Positions 17,010 to 24,740 of a DNA stretch of 64,000 nucleotides are shown here, piece by piece. Within the stretch, counting starts at the first letter, position 1. Each line of letters begins with the position of its first letter. Made by a program: the position numbers and the translations under genes. This stretch comes from Sphingomonadales bacterium UBA2369 (GTDB lineage: Bacteria; Pseudomonadota; Alphaproteobacteria; Sphingomonadales; Sphingomonadaceae), in the NCBI GenBank assembly GCA_002344055.1, contig DDTH01000006.1, forward strand, positions 679,069-743,068, written 5' to 3'. The notes under the pieces are model-generated. The model was not told the origin of the DNA, did not search any database, and was given only the letters and a program-made list of their open reading frames with translations.

Positions 17010-17942
17010 CTAGCTTTGGGGCTGCGGCGCGGGCGCGGGTTCGGCCGGCGCAGTGACCTGCGGTGTCGCCTCGATCACCTCGGTGGCGGGCGGCGGCGGA
17101 CCCGCGGCGTCGGTTGCGGCGGGTGCCGGGACAGCGTTCGGCACGCGGCCCAGCGGACGCATGGTCGGATAGGCCTGCATCAGGTCATAGGCACGGCGGT
17201 ACCAGCGCGTGGACGGATAGTTCGCGCCAAGCACGGCGGCGGCGCGCTGCGCCTCCAGCGGAATGCCGAGCGCGAGATAGGTTTCGGTCAGGCGCATCAG
17301 CGCCTCCGGCGTGTGTGTCGTCGACTGATAAGTCTCGATCACGCTGCGGAAGCGCACGGCCGAGGCGAGCCACTGACGGCGGCGCTGATAGAAGCGCCCG
17401 ACTTCCATCTCCTTGCCGGCGAGGTGATCGCGGACCAGATCGATTTTCAGCCGCGCATCGGCGGCATAGACGCTGTTCGGGTAACGGCGAACCAGTTCGC
17501 CGAACGCATTCAGCGCCTGCTGGCTGACGCCCTGGTCCCGGGTGACGTCGCTGATCTGCTCATAATAGCTGAGCGCGATCAGATAATGGGCATAGGGCGC
17601 GGCGCGGTTGCCCGGATGGATCGACAGGAAGCGGCGCGCCGATTCGATCGACTTGGTGTAATTGCGGATCGCATAATAGGAAAAGGCGCTCATCAGCTGC
17701 GCCCGGCGGGCCCAGATCGAATAGGGATGCTGGCGCTCGACTTCGTCGAACAGCGCCGCGGCGGTGGTGTAGCTCCCCGCCTGCAGCCGGTCATAAGCCG
17801 CATTGTAGAGCGTGTTCACGTCCCGCGCGACATAGCGCAGATCGGCCCGCGAGGTGGAGTTGCCGGGGCCGGCGCAACCGGCGAGCGGGACAAGGGCGGC
17901 GCCGAGCGCGAGAGCAAGCAGCGGACGTGAAATCTTCAGCAT
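17010..17942 (-). CDS. bamD: Outer membrane assembly lipoprotein BamD
   Basis: A 310-residue outer-membrane lipoprotein. The start at 17942 gives a signal peptide with lipobox LAGC (Cys23). TPR-type repeats follow (YNAAYDRLQAGSYTTAAALF, ARRAQLMSAFSYYAIRNY, YAHYLIALSYYEQI, QALNAFGELVRRYPNSVYA), as in BamD, which with BamA folds beta-barrel proteins into the outer membrane. About 45 extra Pro/Ala/Thr-rich residues at the C-terminus make it longer than the enterobacterial protein. A longer reading to 18449 antisense to DUF4126 is rejected. recN lies downstream. Confidence 0.93.
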   Translation of the reverse strand: MLKISRPLLALALGAALVPLAGCAGPGNSTSRADLRYVARDVNTLYNAAYDRLQAGSYTTAAALFDEVERQHPYSIWARRAQLMSAFSYYAIRNYTKSIESARRFLSIHPGNRAAPYAHYLIALSYYEQISDVTRDQGVSQQALNAFGELVRRYPNSVYAADARLKIDLVRDHLAGKEMEVGRFYQRRRQWLASAVRFRSVIETYQSTTHTPEALMRLTETYLALGIPLEAQRAAAVLGANYPSTRWYRRAYDLMQAYPTMRPLGRVPNAVPAPAATDAAGPPPPATEVIEATPQVTAPAEPAPAPQPQS

Positions 17943-17970
17943 GGGGCGGCTCTTAGCGGAGGCGGTGGGG

Positions 17971-18005
17971 AAGGCCAAGCGTGTGTCGCAACGACTCTTG
18001 GCCTT
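17971..18005. promoter_or_regulatory. Inverted repeat upstream of bamD
   Basis: AAGGCCAAG (17971-17979) and CTTGGCCTT (17997-18005) are perfect 9-base inverted repeats 17 bases apart, just upstream of the bamD start and 84 bases before the divergent DUF4126 gene. It could be an operator or a leader hairpin; no U-run follows on either strand, so a terminator is less likely. Confidence 0.35.
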
Positions 18006-18089
18006 TCCAATGCGATGGAAGTGTGTCTGAACGGAGGCGGACAGCAAGCGCCGGACCGCTGAACGGCATGTGAATGGGAGCGTCGAATC

Positions 18090-18680
18090 ATGGGCGCGGA
18101 AATCATCGGCATGGCCGCGAGCGCCAGCCTGCTTGCCGGGTGGCGGCTCTATCTCACCGCCTTGATCGTCGGGCTCGCCATGCGCTGGGGCTGGATCGCT
18201 TTGCCGGAGCAGCTGTCCGGCCTCGAAATCCTCGCCAATCCCTGGGTGCTGGGCGTGGCGGGCGCGGGGGCAGTGGCGGAATTCCTCGCCGACAAGATCA
18301 TGCTGGTCGATTCGCTTTGGGACGGGGTGCACACCTTCCTGCGTCCGGTCGGCGGCGCGCTGCTGTCGCTGGCGGTGGTGGATCCGGGCGAGCCGCTCGG
18401 GCAGGCGCTCGTTTTCCTGATGGGCGGCGGCGCGGCGTTCATGACCCATGCGGTCAAGGCGGCGACCCGGCTGGCGGTGAACGCCAGCCCCGAACCGTTC
18501 AGCAACATCGCCGTGTCCACCGGCGAGGACGTGGCTACCGCCGGTCTGCTCGCTCTGGCCCTCGCTTACCCCGTCACCGCCGCGGCGATCGCCCTGGTTC
18601 TGCTGGCGTTGATGATCTGGCTCCTCTTCGCTCTGCGCCGGTTCGTCGCGCGGCTTTTTCAGCGCCGCCGGGCGGTTTGA
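18090..18680 (+). CDS. DUF4126 family membrane protein
   Basis: A 196-residue inner-membrane protein with about five hydrophobic segments. The pattern SLLAGWRLYLTALIVGLA, an ADKIMLVDSLWDGVHTFLRP stretch with acidic and aromatic residues between helices, and a final helix ending in basic residues match the uncharacterised DUF4126 family. GGGAG precedes the ATG. It is followed after ten bases by the Anbu operon but reads in the same direction, so it may share transcription. Function unknown. Confidence 0.75.
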   Translation: MGAEIIGMAASASLLAGWRLYLTALIVGLAMRWGWIALPEQLSGLEILANPWVLGVAGAGAVAEFLADKIMLVDSLWDGVHTFLRPVGGALLSLAVVDPGEPLGQALVFLMGGGAAFMTHAVKAATRLAVNASPEPFSNIAVSTGEDVATAGLLALALAYPVTAAAIALVLLALMIWLLFALRRFVARLFQRRRAV

Positions 18681-18714
18681 TCCGTTTTAATTGAGGACGC
18701 ACGTCAAATCGGGC

Positions 18715-20163
18715 ATGGGCAGGGGAATGGCGAAGCGCGCGGCGTTCGATGAATTGTGGGGGAAGGGCAGTGCCGCCCGCCCCGGCTTCGAACCGCTCGC
18801 CGAATGGCTGAAGGAAACGCCTCCCGCCGAACTGGAGCGCCGCCAGCAAGCCGCCGAGGCCGCCTTTCGCCAGATGGGCGTGACCTTCGCCGTCTATGGC
18901 GAGGAGGAGGCGGCCGAGCGGATCATCCCGTTCGACATCGTGCCGCGCATCTTCTCGGCGGGCGAATGGGCGCGGCTGTCGGAAGGGCTGGAACAGCGCG
19001 TGCGGGCGATCAACGCCTTCATCGACGATGTGTATGGGGGGCGCCGGATCATCGATGCGGGCGTGATCCCGGCCGAAATCGTGCTTGGCAATCCGCAATA
19101 TTGCATCCCCGTCGCGGGCGCGCGGCCGCCGCACGGCATTTACGCCCATATTTGCGGGATCGATCTGGTCCGCACCGGCCCGGACGATTTCTTCGTGCTG
19201 GAGGACAATGCCCGCACTCCTTCCGGCGTCTCCTACATGCTGGAGAATCGCGAGGCGATGCTGCGGCTCTGCCCGGAATTGTTCGAAACGTTCCCGGTCG
19301 CGCCGGTCGATTCCTATCCCGAATTGCTGCGCGAGACGCTGGCCGCGGCTTCGCCGCACGGCGCGTGGGAGCCGCGCTGCGTGCTGCTGACCCCCGGCCA
19401 TTACAATTCGGCTTTCTACGAACACAGCTTCCTGGCCGACAATATGGGCATCGAGCTGGTCGAGGGCCGCGACCTGGAGGTGGATGACGACGTGGTGTGG
19501 ATGCGCACCACGGAGGGCCGGGTTCGGGTCGATGTCATCTACCGCCGGATCGACGATGCCTTCCTCGATCCGCTCGTCTTCAATCCGGATTCGATGCTGG
19601 GCGTCCCCGGGCTGATGGCAGCTTATCTGGCGGGCAACGTCGCCTTGGTGAACGCCCCCGGCACCGGCATTGCCGACGACAAGGCGATCTATTCCTACAT
19701 GCCGGAGATCGTCCGCTTCTATACGGGCGAGGAGGCGAAGCTTCCCAATGTCGAGACCTGGCGCTGCCGCGAGCCGCAGGCGCTGAAATATGTGCTCGAG
19801 AACCTCTCCGAACTCGTCGTGAAGCTGGTGGACGGCTCGGGCGGCTACGGGATGCTGGTGGGGCCGACCTCGACCAAGAAGGAGATCGAGAAGTTCCGCT
19901 CTGCCCTAATCGCCGAGCCGGAACGCTATATCGCCCAGCCGACTTTGGCCTTGTCCACCGTCCCGACCTTCACCGACGCCGGGCTCGCCCCGCGCCACGT
20001 CGATTTCCGCCCGTTCGTGCTCAGCCGCTGGAACGAAGTCGTGACCGTGCCGGGCGGCCTCACCCGGGTGGCGCTGCGGAAAGGCTCGCTGGTCGTCAAT
20101 TCGAGCCAGGGTGGCGGCACGAAGGACAGCTTCGTGCTGGCCGATACGGCGGAGGCCGGCTGA
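18715..20163 (+). CDS. Circularly permuted type 2 ATP-grasp protein (Anbu operon)
   Basis: A protein of about 482 residues of the COG2308 family. Starts at TTG 18691, ATG 18715 and ATG 18727 are all in frame; family alignment begins near AFDELWGKG. It carries DDFFVLEDNARTPSGVSYMLENR, VLLTPGHYNSAFYEH, RRIDDAFLDPL and VVKLVDGSGGYGMLVGP, the permuted ATP-grasp motifs of likely amide or peptide ligases. It heads an operon with alpha-E, transglutaminase-like and Anbu genes, a conserved set thought to make and process an unknown peptide. Cytoplasmic. It ends TGATG, coupling to the next gene. Confidence 0.9.
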   Translation: MGRGMAKRAAFDELWGKGSAARPGFEPLAEWLKETPPAELERRQQAAEAAFRQMGVTFAVYGEEEAAERIIPFDIVPRIFSAGEWARLSEGLEQRVRAINAFIDDVYGGRRIIDAGVIPAEIVLGNPQYCIPVAGARPPHGIYAHICGIDLVRTGPDDFFVLEDNARTPSGVSYMLENREAMLRLCPELFETFPVAPVDSYPELLRETLAAASPHGAWEPRCVLLTPGHYNSAFYEHSFLADNMGIELVEGRDLEVDDDVVWMRTTEGRVRVDVIYRRIDDAFLDPLVFNPDSMLGVPGLMAAYLAGNVALVNAPGTGIADDKAIYSYMPEIVRFYTGEEAKLPNVETWRCREPQALKYVLENLSELVVKLVDGSGGYGMLVGPTSTKKEIEKFRSALIAEPERYIAQPTLALSTVPTFTDAGLAPRHVDFRPFVLSRWNEVVTVPGGLTRVALRKGSLVVNSSQGGGTKDSFVLADTAEAG

Positions 20164-21098
20164 TGCTCTCCCGCACCGCCGCCAACCTTTACTGGATCGG
20201 CCGCTACATGGAGCGGGCCGAGTTCAATGCGAGCCTGGTCGAGGCCACCATCCGGCTCGATTCGCTCGGCGTGCGCAACCAGAGCGACCGGACCTGGAAG
20301 AGCGCGCTGGCCGTGGCGGGGGCGACCGCGGGTTTCGCCGCGACGGGCGAGAATCTCGGTGGCTTCGCGGCGCGGCGCTACCTGACCCTCAGCGACGCCA
20401 ATCCCAGTTCGGTCCGCTCCAGCCTGGCGGCGGCGCGCGACAATGCCCGCGCCGCCCGCAACGCTTTGTCGCGCGAAGGCTGGGAAGCGATCAACCGTGC
20501 CTGGCTCACCGTCCGGGACCGCTCCAGCCCAGGCGGTTCGCAGGCGACTCTGACGATGACCGATGCGTTGCGGGCGGAGGCGCGGGGCTTCGAAGGCGCC
20601 CTGATGCGGATGCTGCGCACCGAATCCTACTGGTTCGTGCGGCTGGGGCAGATGATCGAGCGTGCCGGCAGCACCGCCCGCCTGCTCGACGTGAAATATT
20701 ATCTGCTGCTCCCCGAAGGCGAACCGGTGGGCGGCACGCTCGACCGCGATCAGTGGAACACCATTCTCCACATCGTCTCCGCCCGGCTGGCCTATCGCCT
20801 GCTCTATCCGGAGGGGCTGCGTCCCTGGCTGGTCGCGGACCTGCTGATCCTGCGCAGCGAAATGCCGCGCTCGCTCCACTTCGCCGCCGCCGAGACGGTC
20901 GAGCTGCTCGCCGAATGCGGCGCCCGCACCGGGCGGCAGGGCGAGGCGGACCGGATCGCCCGCCAGCGCCTGACCATGCTCGAAACCGCCGAAATTGGCG
21001 ACGTCTTTCAGAACGGCCTGCACGAATGGCTGAGCCGCTTCATCGCCGACAATGACGCGCTCGGCCGGGCCATCGCCGCGCAATTCCGGTTTCCCTGA
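20163..21098 (+). CDS. Alpha-E domain protein (DUF403)
   Basis: A 311-residue helical protein starting MLSRTAANLYWIGRYMERAE, the hallmark of the alpha-E (DUF403, COG2307) family, with later LRTESYWFVRLGQMIERAG and LHIVSARLAYRLLYPEG. No catalytic motif is known for the family; it always accompanies the permuted ATP-grasp gene and probably acts as its partner. The ATG overlaps the stop of that gene (TGATG), and its own stop overlaps the transglutaminase ATG the same way. Confidence 0.9.
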   Translation: MLSRTAANLYWIGRYMERAEFNASLVEATIRLDSLGVRNQSDRTWKSALAVAGATAGFAATGENLGGFAARRYLTLSDANPSSVRSSLAAARDNARAARNALSREGWEAINRAWLTVRDRSSPGGSQATLTMTDALRAEARGFEGALMRMLRTESYWFVRLGQMIERAGSTARLLDVKYYLLLPEGEPVGGTLDRDQWNTILHIVSARLAYRLLYPEGLRPWLVADLLILRSEMPRSLHFAAAETVELLAECGARTGRQGEADRIARQRLTMLETAEIGDVFQNGLHEWLSRFIADNDALGRAIAAQFRFP

Positions 21099-21931
21099 TG
21101 CAGCTCGCCGTCCGCTACTCCACCAGCTACCGCTACGAGCACCAGGCGGCGCGGCACGTGCAGCTGCTGCGCGTCACGCCGAACAGCTTCTCCGGCCAGA
21201 ACGTGCTGGACTGGCGGGTCGATGTCGACAGCGACGCGCGGCTGCGCGAGCATCGCGACGGTTACGGCAACATCGTCCACATGCTCTACGTCGATCGCCC
21301 GGTCGAGGGGTTGACCATCGACGTGTCGGGCCGGGTGCTGACGGATGACAGGGCCGGCATCGTCGCCGGCTTGCCGAACGATCTGCCGCACCAGATTTTC
21401 CTGCGCACCACCCCGCTCACCGAAGCGCATGGCTCGCTCGTCACCCTCGCCCACGCGCTCGCCGGGCACGACAGGAATCCGCGCGACCTGCTCCACCATC
21501 TGGTCGAGCGGTTGCACCTCAGGATGCGGTTCGACACCGAAGCGACGGCGGTCGGCACCAGCGCGAGTGAAGCCTATGAGGCGGGCCACGGCGTCTGCCA
21601 GGACTATGCCCATATCTTCTGCGCGGTGGCGCGGTTCCTGGGGATCCCGGCGCGCTACGTGTCCGGACATCTTTTCCGCCGCGACGGCCTGAACGTGCAG
21701 CCCGCCACCCATGCCTGGGCCGAGGGCTGGTGCCCGGACCTCGGCTGGATCGCTTTCGATCCGACCAACGGCATCTGCGCCGACGACGCCTATGTCCGCG
21801 TCGCCTGCGGCCTCGATTATCGCGACGCCGCGCCTTTCTCCGGCACGGTCGAAGGCGGCGGGCGGCAGAGCATGGACGTCCGGGTCGAGGTCCAGCAGAC
21901 CCGCCAGCGCCAGATGCAGCGCCAGCAATAG
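21098..21931 (+). CDS. Transglutaminase-like cysteine peptidase/transferase
   Basis: A 277-residue protein with the N-terminal beta region of bacterial transglutaminases (LAVRYSTSYRYEHQAARHVQ) and a transglutaminase core with the triad Cys167 (GHGVCQDYAH), His205 (ATHAWAEGW) and Asp221 (AFDPTNG). No signal peptide, so it is cytoplasmic. In this operon type it may cut or crosslink the product of the ATP-grasp enzyme. It is coupled to the alpha-E gene by TGATG. Confidence 0.9.
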   Translation: MQLAVRYSTSYRYEHQAARHVQLLRVTPNSFSGQNVLDWRVDVDSDARLREHRDGYGNIVHMLYVDRPVEGLTIDVSGRVLTDDRAGIVAGLPNDLPHQIFLRTTPLTEAHGSLVTLAHALAGHDRNPRDLLHHLVERLHLRMRFDTEATAVGTSASEAYEAGHGVCQDYAHIFCAVARFLGIPARYVSGHLFRRDGLNVQPATHAWAEGWCPDLGWIAFDPTNGICADDAYVRVACGLDYRDAAPFSGTVEGGGRQSMDVRVEVQQTRQRQMQRQQ

Positions 21932-22037
21932 TCCGTCGCACTGCCTTTGCGAGCAGCGGAGCGACGGAGCAATCCAGAGTCCGACCCTATCAGGATGGAT
22001 TGCTTCTCCCGGCTTTCGCCGGGATCGCAATCACGGC
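21932..22037. repeat. Intergenic palindromic repeat-like element
   Basis: Between the transglutaminase and Anbu genes, GCAATCCA (21969-21976) and TGGATTGC (21996-22003) form an inverted repeat inside a block with TTTGCGAGCAGCGGAGCGAC on one side and GGGATCGCAATCACGG on the other. The layout recalls the dispersed palindromes with the core GCGAAGCAATCCAG found in many sphingomonad genomes. It separates genes that are adjacent in other Anbu operons. Confidence 0.5.
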
Positions 22038-22060
22038 TAAGAGGCTCCGGGAGACTCTAC

Positions 22061-22810
22061 ATGACCTATTGCGTGGGGATGCTGCTCGACGAGGGGCTGA
22101 TCCTGATGGCCGACACCCGCACCAATGCGGGCGTCGACAATTTCTCGATCTACAAGAAGCTCCACCTCCTGTCGGACGGTGAAGACCGCAATATCTTTGC
22201 CTGTACCGCCGGCAATCTGTCGGTCAGCCAGACCGCGATCAGCATCGTCCGCGAAGGTCTGCCCGTCGAGGATCCGGCGGACGAGGATGGCCGCCGCACG
22301 CTGGATGAGGTCCCAACCATGTTCCGCGCCGCCCAATTGCTCGGCGCCGCCAAGCAGGTCGCCACCCACCAGGTCGCGCAGGCGCTGGCGGGGATAAATG
22401 TGCCGGTCGGGGCGAGCACCCTGCTCGGCGGCCGGGTCGGTGACGCGCCGCCCGAACTCTATCTGATCTACGACGCCGGCAATTTCATCCAGTGCAAGAC
22501 CGACACGCCTTTCTTCCAGATCGGCGAGACCAAATATGGCCGCCCCATCCTCGACCGCGAACTGAAGCGCGACATGCCGCTCGCCGATGCGCTGAAATTC
22601 GGCTTTCTGTCGTTCGACGCAGCGATCGCGTCGAACCTGGGCGTTGCCCGGCCGATCGACATCATGGTGATGCCCGCCGATCGCTCCCGCCCTATCCTGA
22701 CAAGGCGCATCGAGCGGCGCGACGATTATTTCGACGATCTGTCGGACCGCTGGGCCGAGGCGCTGAGCAAGGCCTCGCACGGCATCCCCAACCCTCCGTT
22801 CATGACATGA
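22061..22810 (+). CDS. Anbu proteasome-like Ntn-hydrolase subunit
   Basis: A 249-residue ancestral beta subunit (COG3484). The ATG at 22061 puts Thr2 directly after Met, which on removal gives the N-terminal nucleophile of proteasomal Ntn-hydrolases; Asp18 and the Lys pair 32/33 fit the remaining active site. ILMADTRTNAGVDNFSIYKK is the Anbu signature. Anbu forms open-ring or helical assemblies without a known ATPase partner. It completes the COG2308/COG2307/transglutaminase operon but is set off by a 130-base repeat-bearing gap. A start at 21947 would translate the repeat and is rejected. Confidence 0.92.
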   Translation: MTYCVGMLLDEGLILMADTRTNAGVDNFSIYKKLHLLSDGEDRNIFACTAGNLSVSQTAISIVREGLPVEDPADEDGRRTLDEVPTMFRAAQLLGAAKQVATHQVAQALAGINVPVGASTLLGGRVGDAPPELYLIYDAGNFIQCKTDTPFFQIGETKYGRPILDRELKRDMPLADALKFGFLSFDAAIASNLGVARPIDIMVMPADRSRPILTRRIERRDDYFDDLSDRWAEALSKASHGIPNPPFMT

Positions 22811-23169
22811 GCGGCCTTCAGGCAGCGCGTGACCGCCTGCGCGACTACGGCCTCGCCCTGCCCGAAACGGTGGAAGAGCATCCCTGGGGCCACAGCGCGC
22901 TGAAGGTGCGGGGCAAGACGTTCGTGTTTCTGAATCTCGAGGAGGAGCGTCTTAGCCTCTCCACCAAGCTGCCGGTCAGCCGCGACTTCGCCCTCATCTT
23001 CGACTGGACCGAGCCGACCGGCTATGGCCTCGGCCGCGCCGGCTGGGTTTCCTCCGCCTTCGCGCCGGGCGATGCGATCGACTTGGACCTGCTCGAACGC
23101 TGGATCGCCGAAAGCTATCGGGCGATCGCGCCGAAGAAGCTCGGCGCGCTGGTCCCGGAACAGGACTGA
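22807..23169 (+). CDS. MmcQ/YjbR family protein
   Basis: A 120-residue protein whose ATG overlaps the Anbu stop (ATGA). ALPETVEEHPWGHSALKVRGKTFVFL and a late GLGRAGWVSSAF / LLERWIAESYRAIAPKK match the MmcQ/YjbR fold, a small alpha-beta protein similar to the DNA-binding CyaY-like fold. Molecular role unknown. Co-translation with Anbu may be coincidental. Confidence 0.85.
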   Translation: MSGLQAARDRLRDYGLALPETVEEHPWGHSALKVRGKTFVFLNLEEERLSLSTKLPVSRDFALIFDWTEPTGYGLGRAGWVSSAFAPGDAIDLDLLERWIAESYRAIAPKKLGALVPEQD

Positions 23170-23211
23170 CCGGCTCGCGGCCCGGACAAGCTTCTGATAT
23201 TGCTCGCTCCC

Positions 23212-23418
23212 ATGGCTCTGCTCTGCACTCTCGGCATGCATCGTCCGGCCCCGGACGAGACCTGGAACAAGGGCTGGTATTTCACCACCTGCAGAAGCTG
23301 CGGCGCGGACATGATCCGCACCGGCTCCGGCAGATGGCGCGTGCCCAAGGGCCGCAAGGTCGTCTGGAAACCCCGCACGCCGCGCGGCCGCAAGCCCGGA
23401 GATACGGGGACGGATTGA
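23212..23418 (+). CDS. Small zinc-ribbon-like protein
   Basis: A 68-residue basic protein from ATG 23212 (TTG 23200 is an alternative). It has Cys-Thr-Leu-Gly-Met-His near the start and CRSC in the middle (TTCRSCGADMIRTGSGRW), enough for a small zinc-binding site, and an Arg/Lys/Pro/Gly-rich tail. No family assigned. It converges with the protease gene, one base away. Confidence 0.6.
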   Translation: MALLCTLGMHRPAPDETWNKGWYFTTCRSCGADMIRTGSGRWRVPKGRKVVWKPRTPRGRKPGDTGTD

Positions 23419-23419
23419 G

Positions 23420-24625
23420 CTAGCCGGAGGGCCTAGGCTCCTCCAGCAACAGGCTCCAGCCGGGCGGCAGATAGTCCGTCGACATGTAGAAATAGAAATT
23501 GCAGCGCCCGTCCGACGCGTAATTGCCGCCCTTGACGATGCCGAAGGCGGTTGTGCCGACGAACACCGGCCCGCCGCTGTCGCCGCCCCGGCAATGCGGC
23601 CCCGCCACCGTGACCCAGGTGGTGTGGCACGGCCCGCCGCACAAATCGCCCGGCGGCGCGAAATCGGTCAGTTCGACCTCCGCGCAGGAATAGCCGCTCG
23701 ATTCGCCGCGATGGCAGACCGTCTCCCCCGCCCGCGTCCGCGCGCGCAGCCGCCCGTCCCGTTGCGGCCGCGCGGCATTGCTGGCGCGAAACTGCGCCTG
23801 CTGCGGCTCCGGCCCGACATGGACCTGCACGTCCTGAAAACGCGCCCCCCAGCCGCCGATATAATCCAGCGGCACGTCGCTGCCGTCCGCGCCCCGGTAA
23901 TTCATCGCATCCGGGCAGTGCGCGGCAGTGACAATGCCGGTCCGCACCCCGTCCGTGACGGCAAAGCCGGTGGTGCAGACGAACCGCCGCGCATCGCCCG
24001 GATTGCTGCCCTCCAGCCGGCCGCCAATGCCCGCATTCTCAGTCTCGGCCGGGCGGTTCAGCACCCGCAACTGTACGGGTACCCCCGTGAGCGCGGCGAT
24101 CCGGTCCGCGATCGCCTCCGCCGCCTCGCCGCCCAGATCGGCGACGTCAGCCATCACCACCAGCGCGCCGACGCGCGCGTCGAAGCCGATACCGTCATGA
24201 TCGACGATCGCCCGGATCGCGTCTCGGTGCCGGTCCATCGCTGCCAATATCTGCGTGCGGGTCGCCGCCGCGCCGGTTTCGAACAGGATCGGCACCGCCA
24301 TGCCGCCTGCCTGGATCGTCCGGGCCGCCACCGGAGCGTCGCCGGTCAGGCGCACGCGGATCAGGAAATCCGGCTCATGCTCGATCGCGATGCCCGCGAG
24401 CCGGCCGGCATATCGCTCCCGGATCTGGTCGGTGACCGCCACGCTTTTGGCCTGCGCGCGCAGCCGTTGCAGCCCCTCCGCTTCGGACAGGCGGTGATTG
24501 CGCGCATATTCGGCCGCGTCCTGCGCCAGCGCCTGCTCATCCGATTGCAATTCCTGCGCGGCGGCCGGGACGGGGGCGAAAGCGAGCAGGAAGGGCAGAA
24601 GCAGGCGGCGCATCAGGCTGCGCAT
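23420..24625 (-). CDS. Secreted trypsin-like serine protease (S1 family)
   Basis: A 401-residue protein starting MRSLMRRLLLPFLLAF, a clear signal peptide cleaved near PAAAQE. A pro-region of about 200 residues, with helical and alpha/beta character, precedes the protease domain. The domain has VTAAHC (catalytic His), an Asp in DVQVHVGP and GDSGGPVF (catalytic Ser), plus several paired cysteines. The substrate pocket cannot be judged. The pro-region resembles that of secreted streptogrisin/alpha-lytic type enzymes in position only. It is expected in the periplasm or outside. Confidence 0.82.
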   Translation of the reverse strand: MRSLMRRLLLPFLLAFAPVPAAAQELQSDEQALAQDAAEYARNHRLSEAEGLQRLRAQAKSVAVTDQIRERYAGRLAGIAIEHEPDFLIRVRLTGDAPVAARTIQAGGMAVPILFETGAAATRTQILAAMDRHRDAIRAIVDHDGIGFDARVGALVVMADVADLGGEAAEAIADRIAALTGVPVQLRVLNRPAETENAGIGGRLEGSNPGDARRFVCTTGFAVTDGVRTGIVTAAHCPDAMNYRGADGSDVPLDYIGGWGARFQDVQVHVGPEPQQAQFRASNAARPQRDGRLRARTRAGETVCHRGESSGYSCAEVELTDFAPPGDLCGGPCHTTWVTVAGPHCRGGDSGGPVFVGTTAFGIVKGGNYASDGRCNFYFYMSTDYLPPGWSLLLEEPRPSG

Positions 24626-24740
24626 AACATCACAAGCTGTGCGCCCCGTGAAGATTGCGCGCGCCGCCGCTTCGGCTAAGAGCCTTGGGCATGCGGGACA
24701 GGGGCATAGTTTCACCGGTGATTGCGGGCGGGATGCGCGC

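Noticed and set aside
17943..18449. Upstream extension of the bamD frame
   Set aside because: It would remove the lipoprotein signal and lies antisense to the DUF4126 gene.
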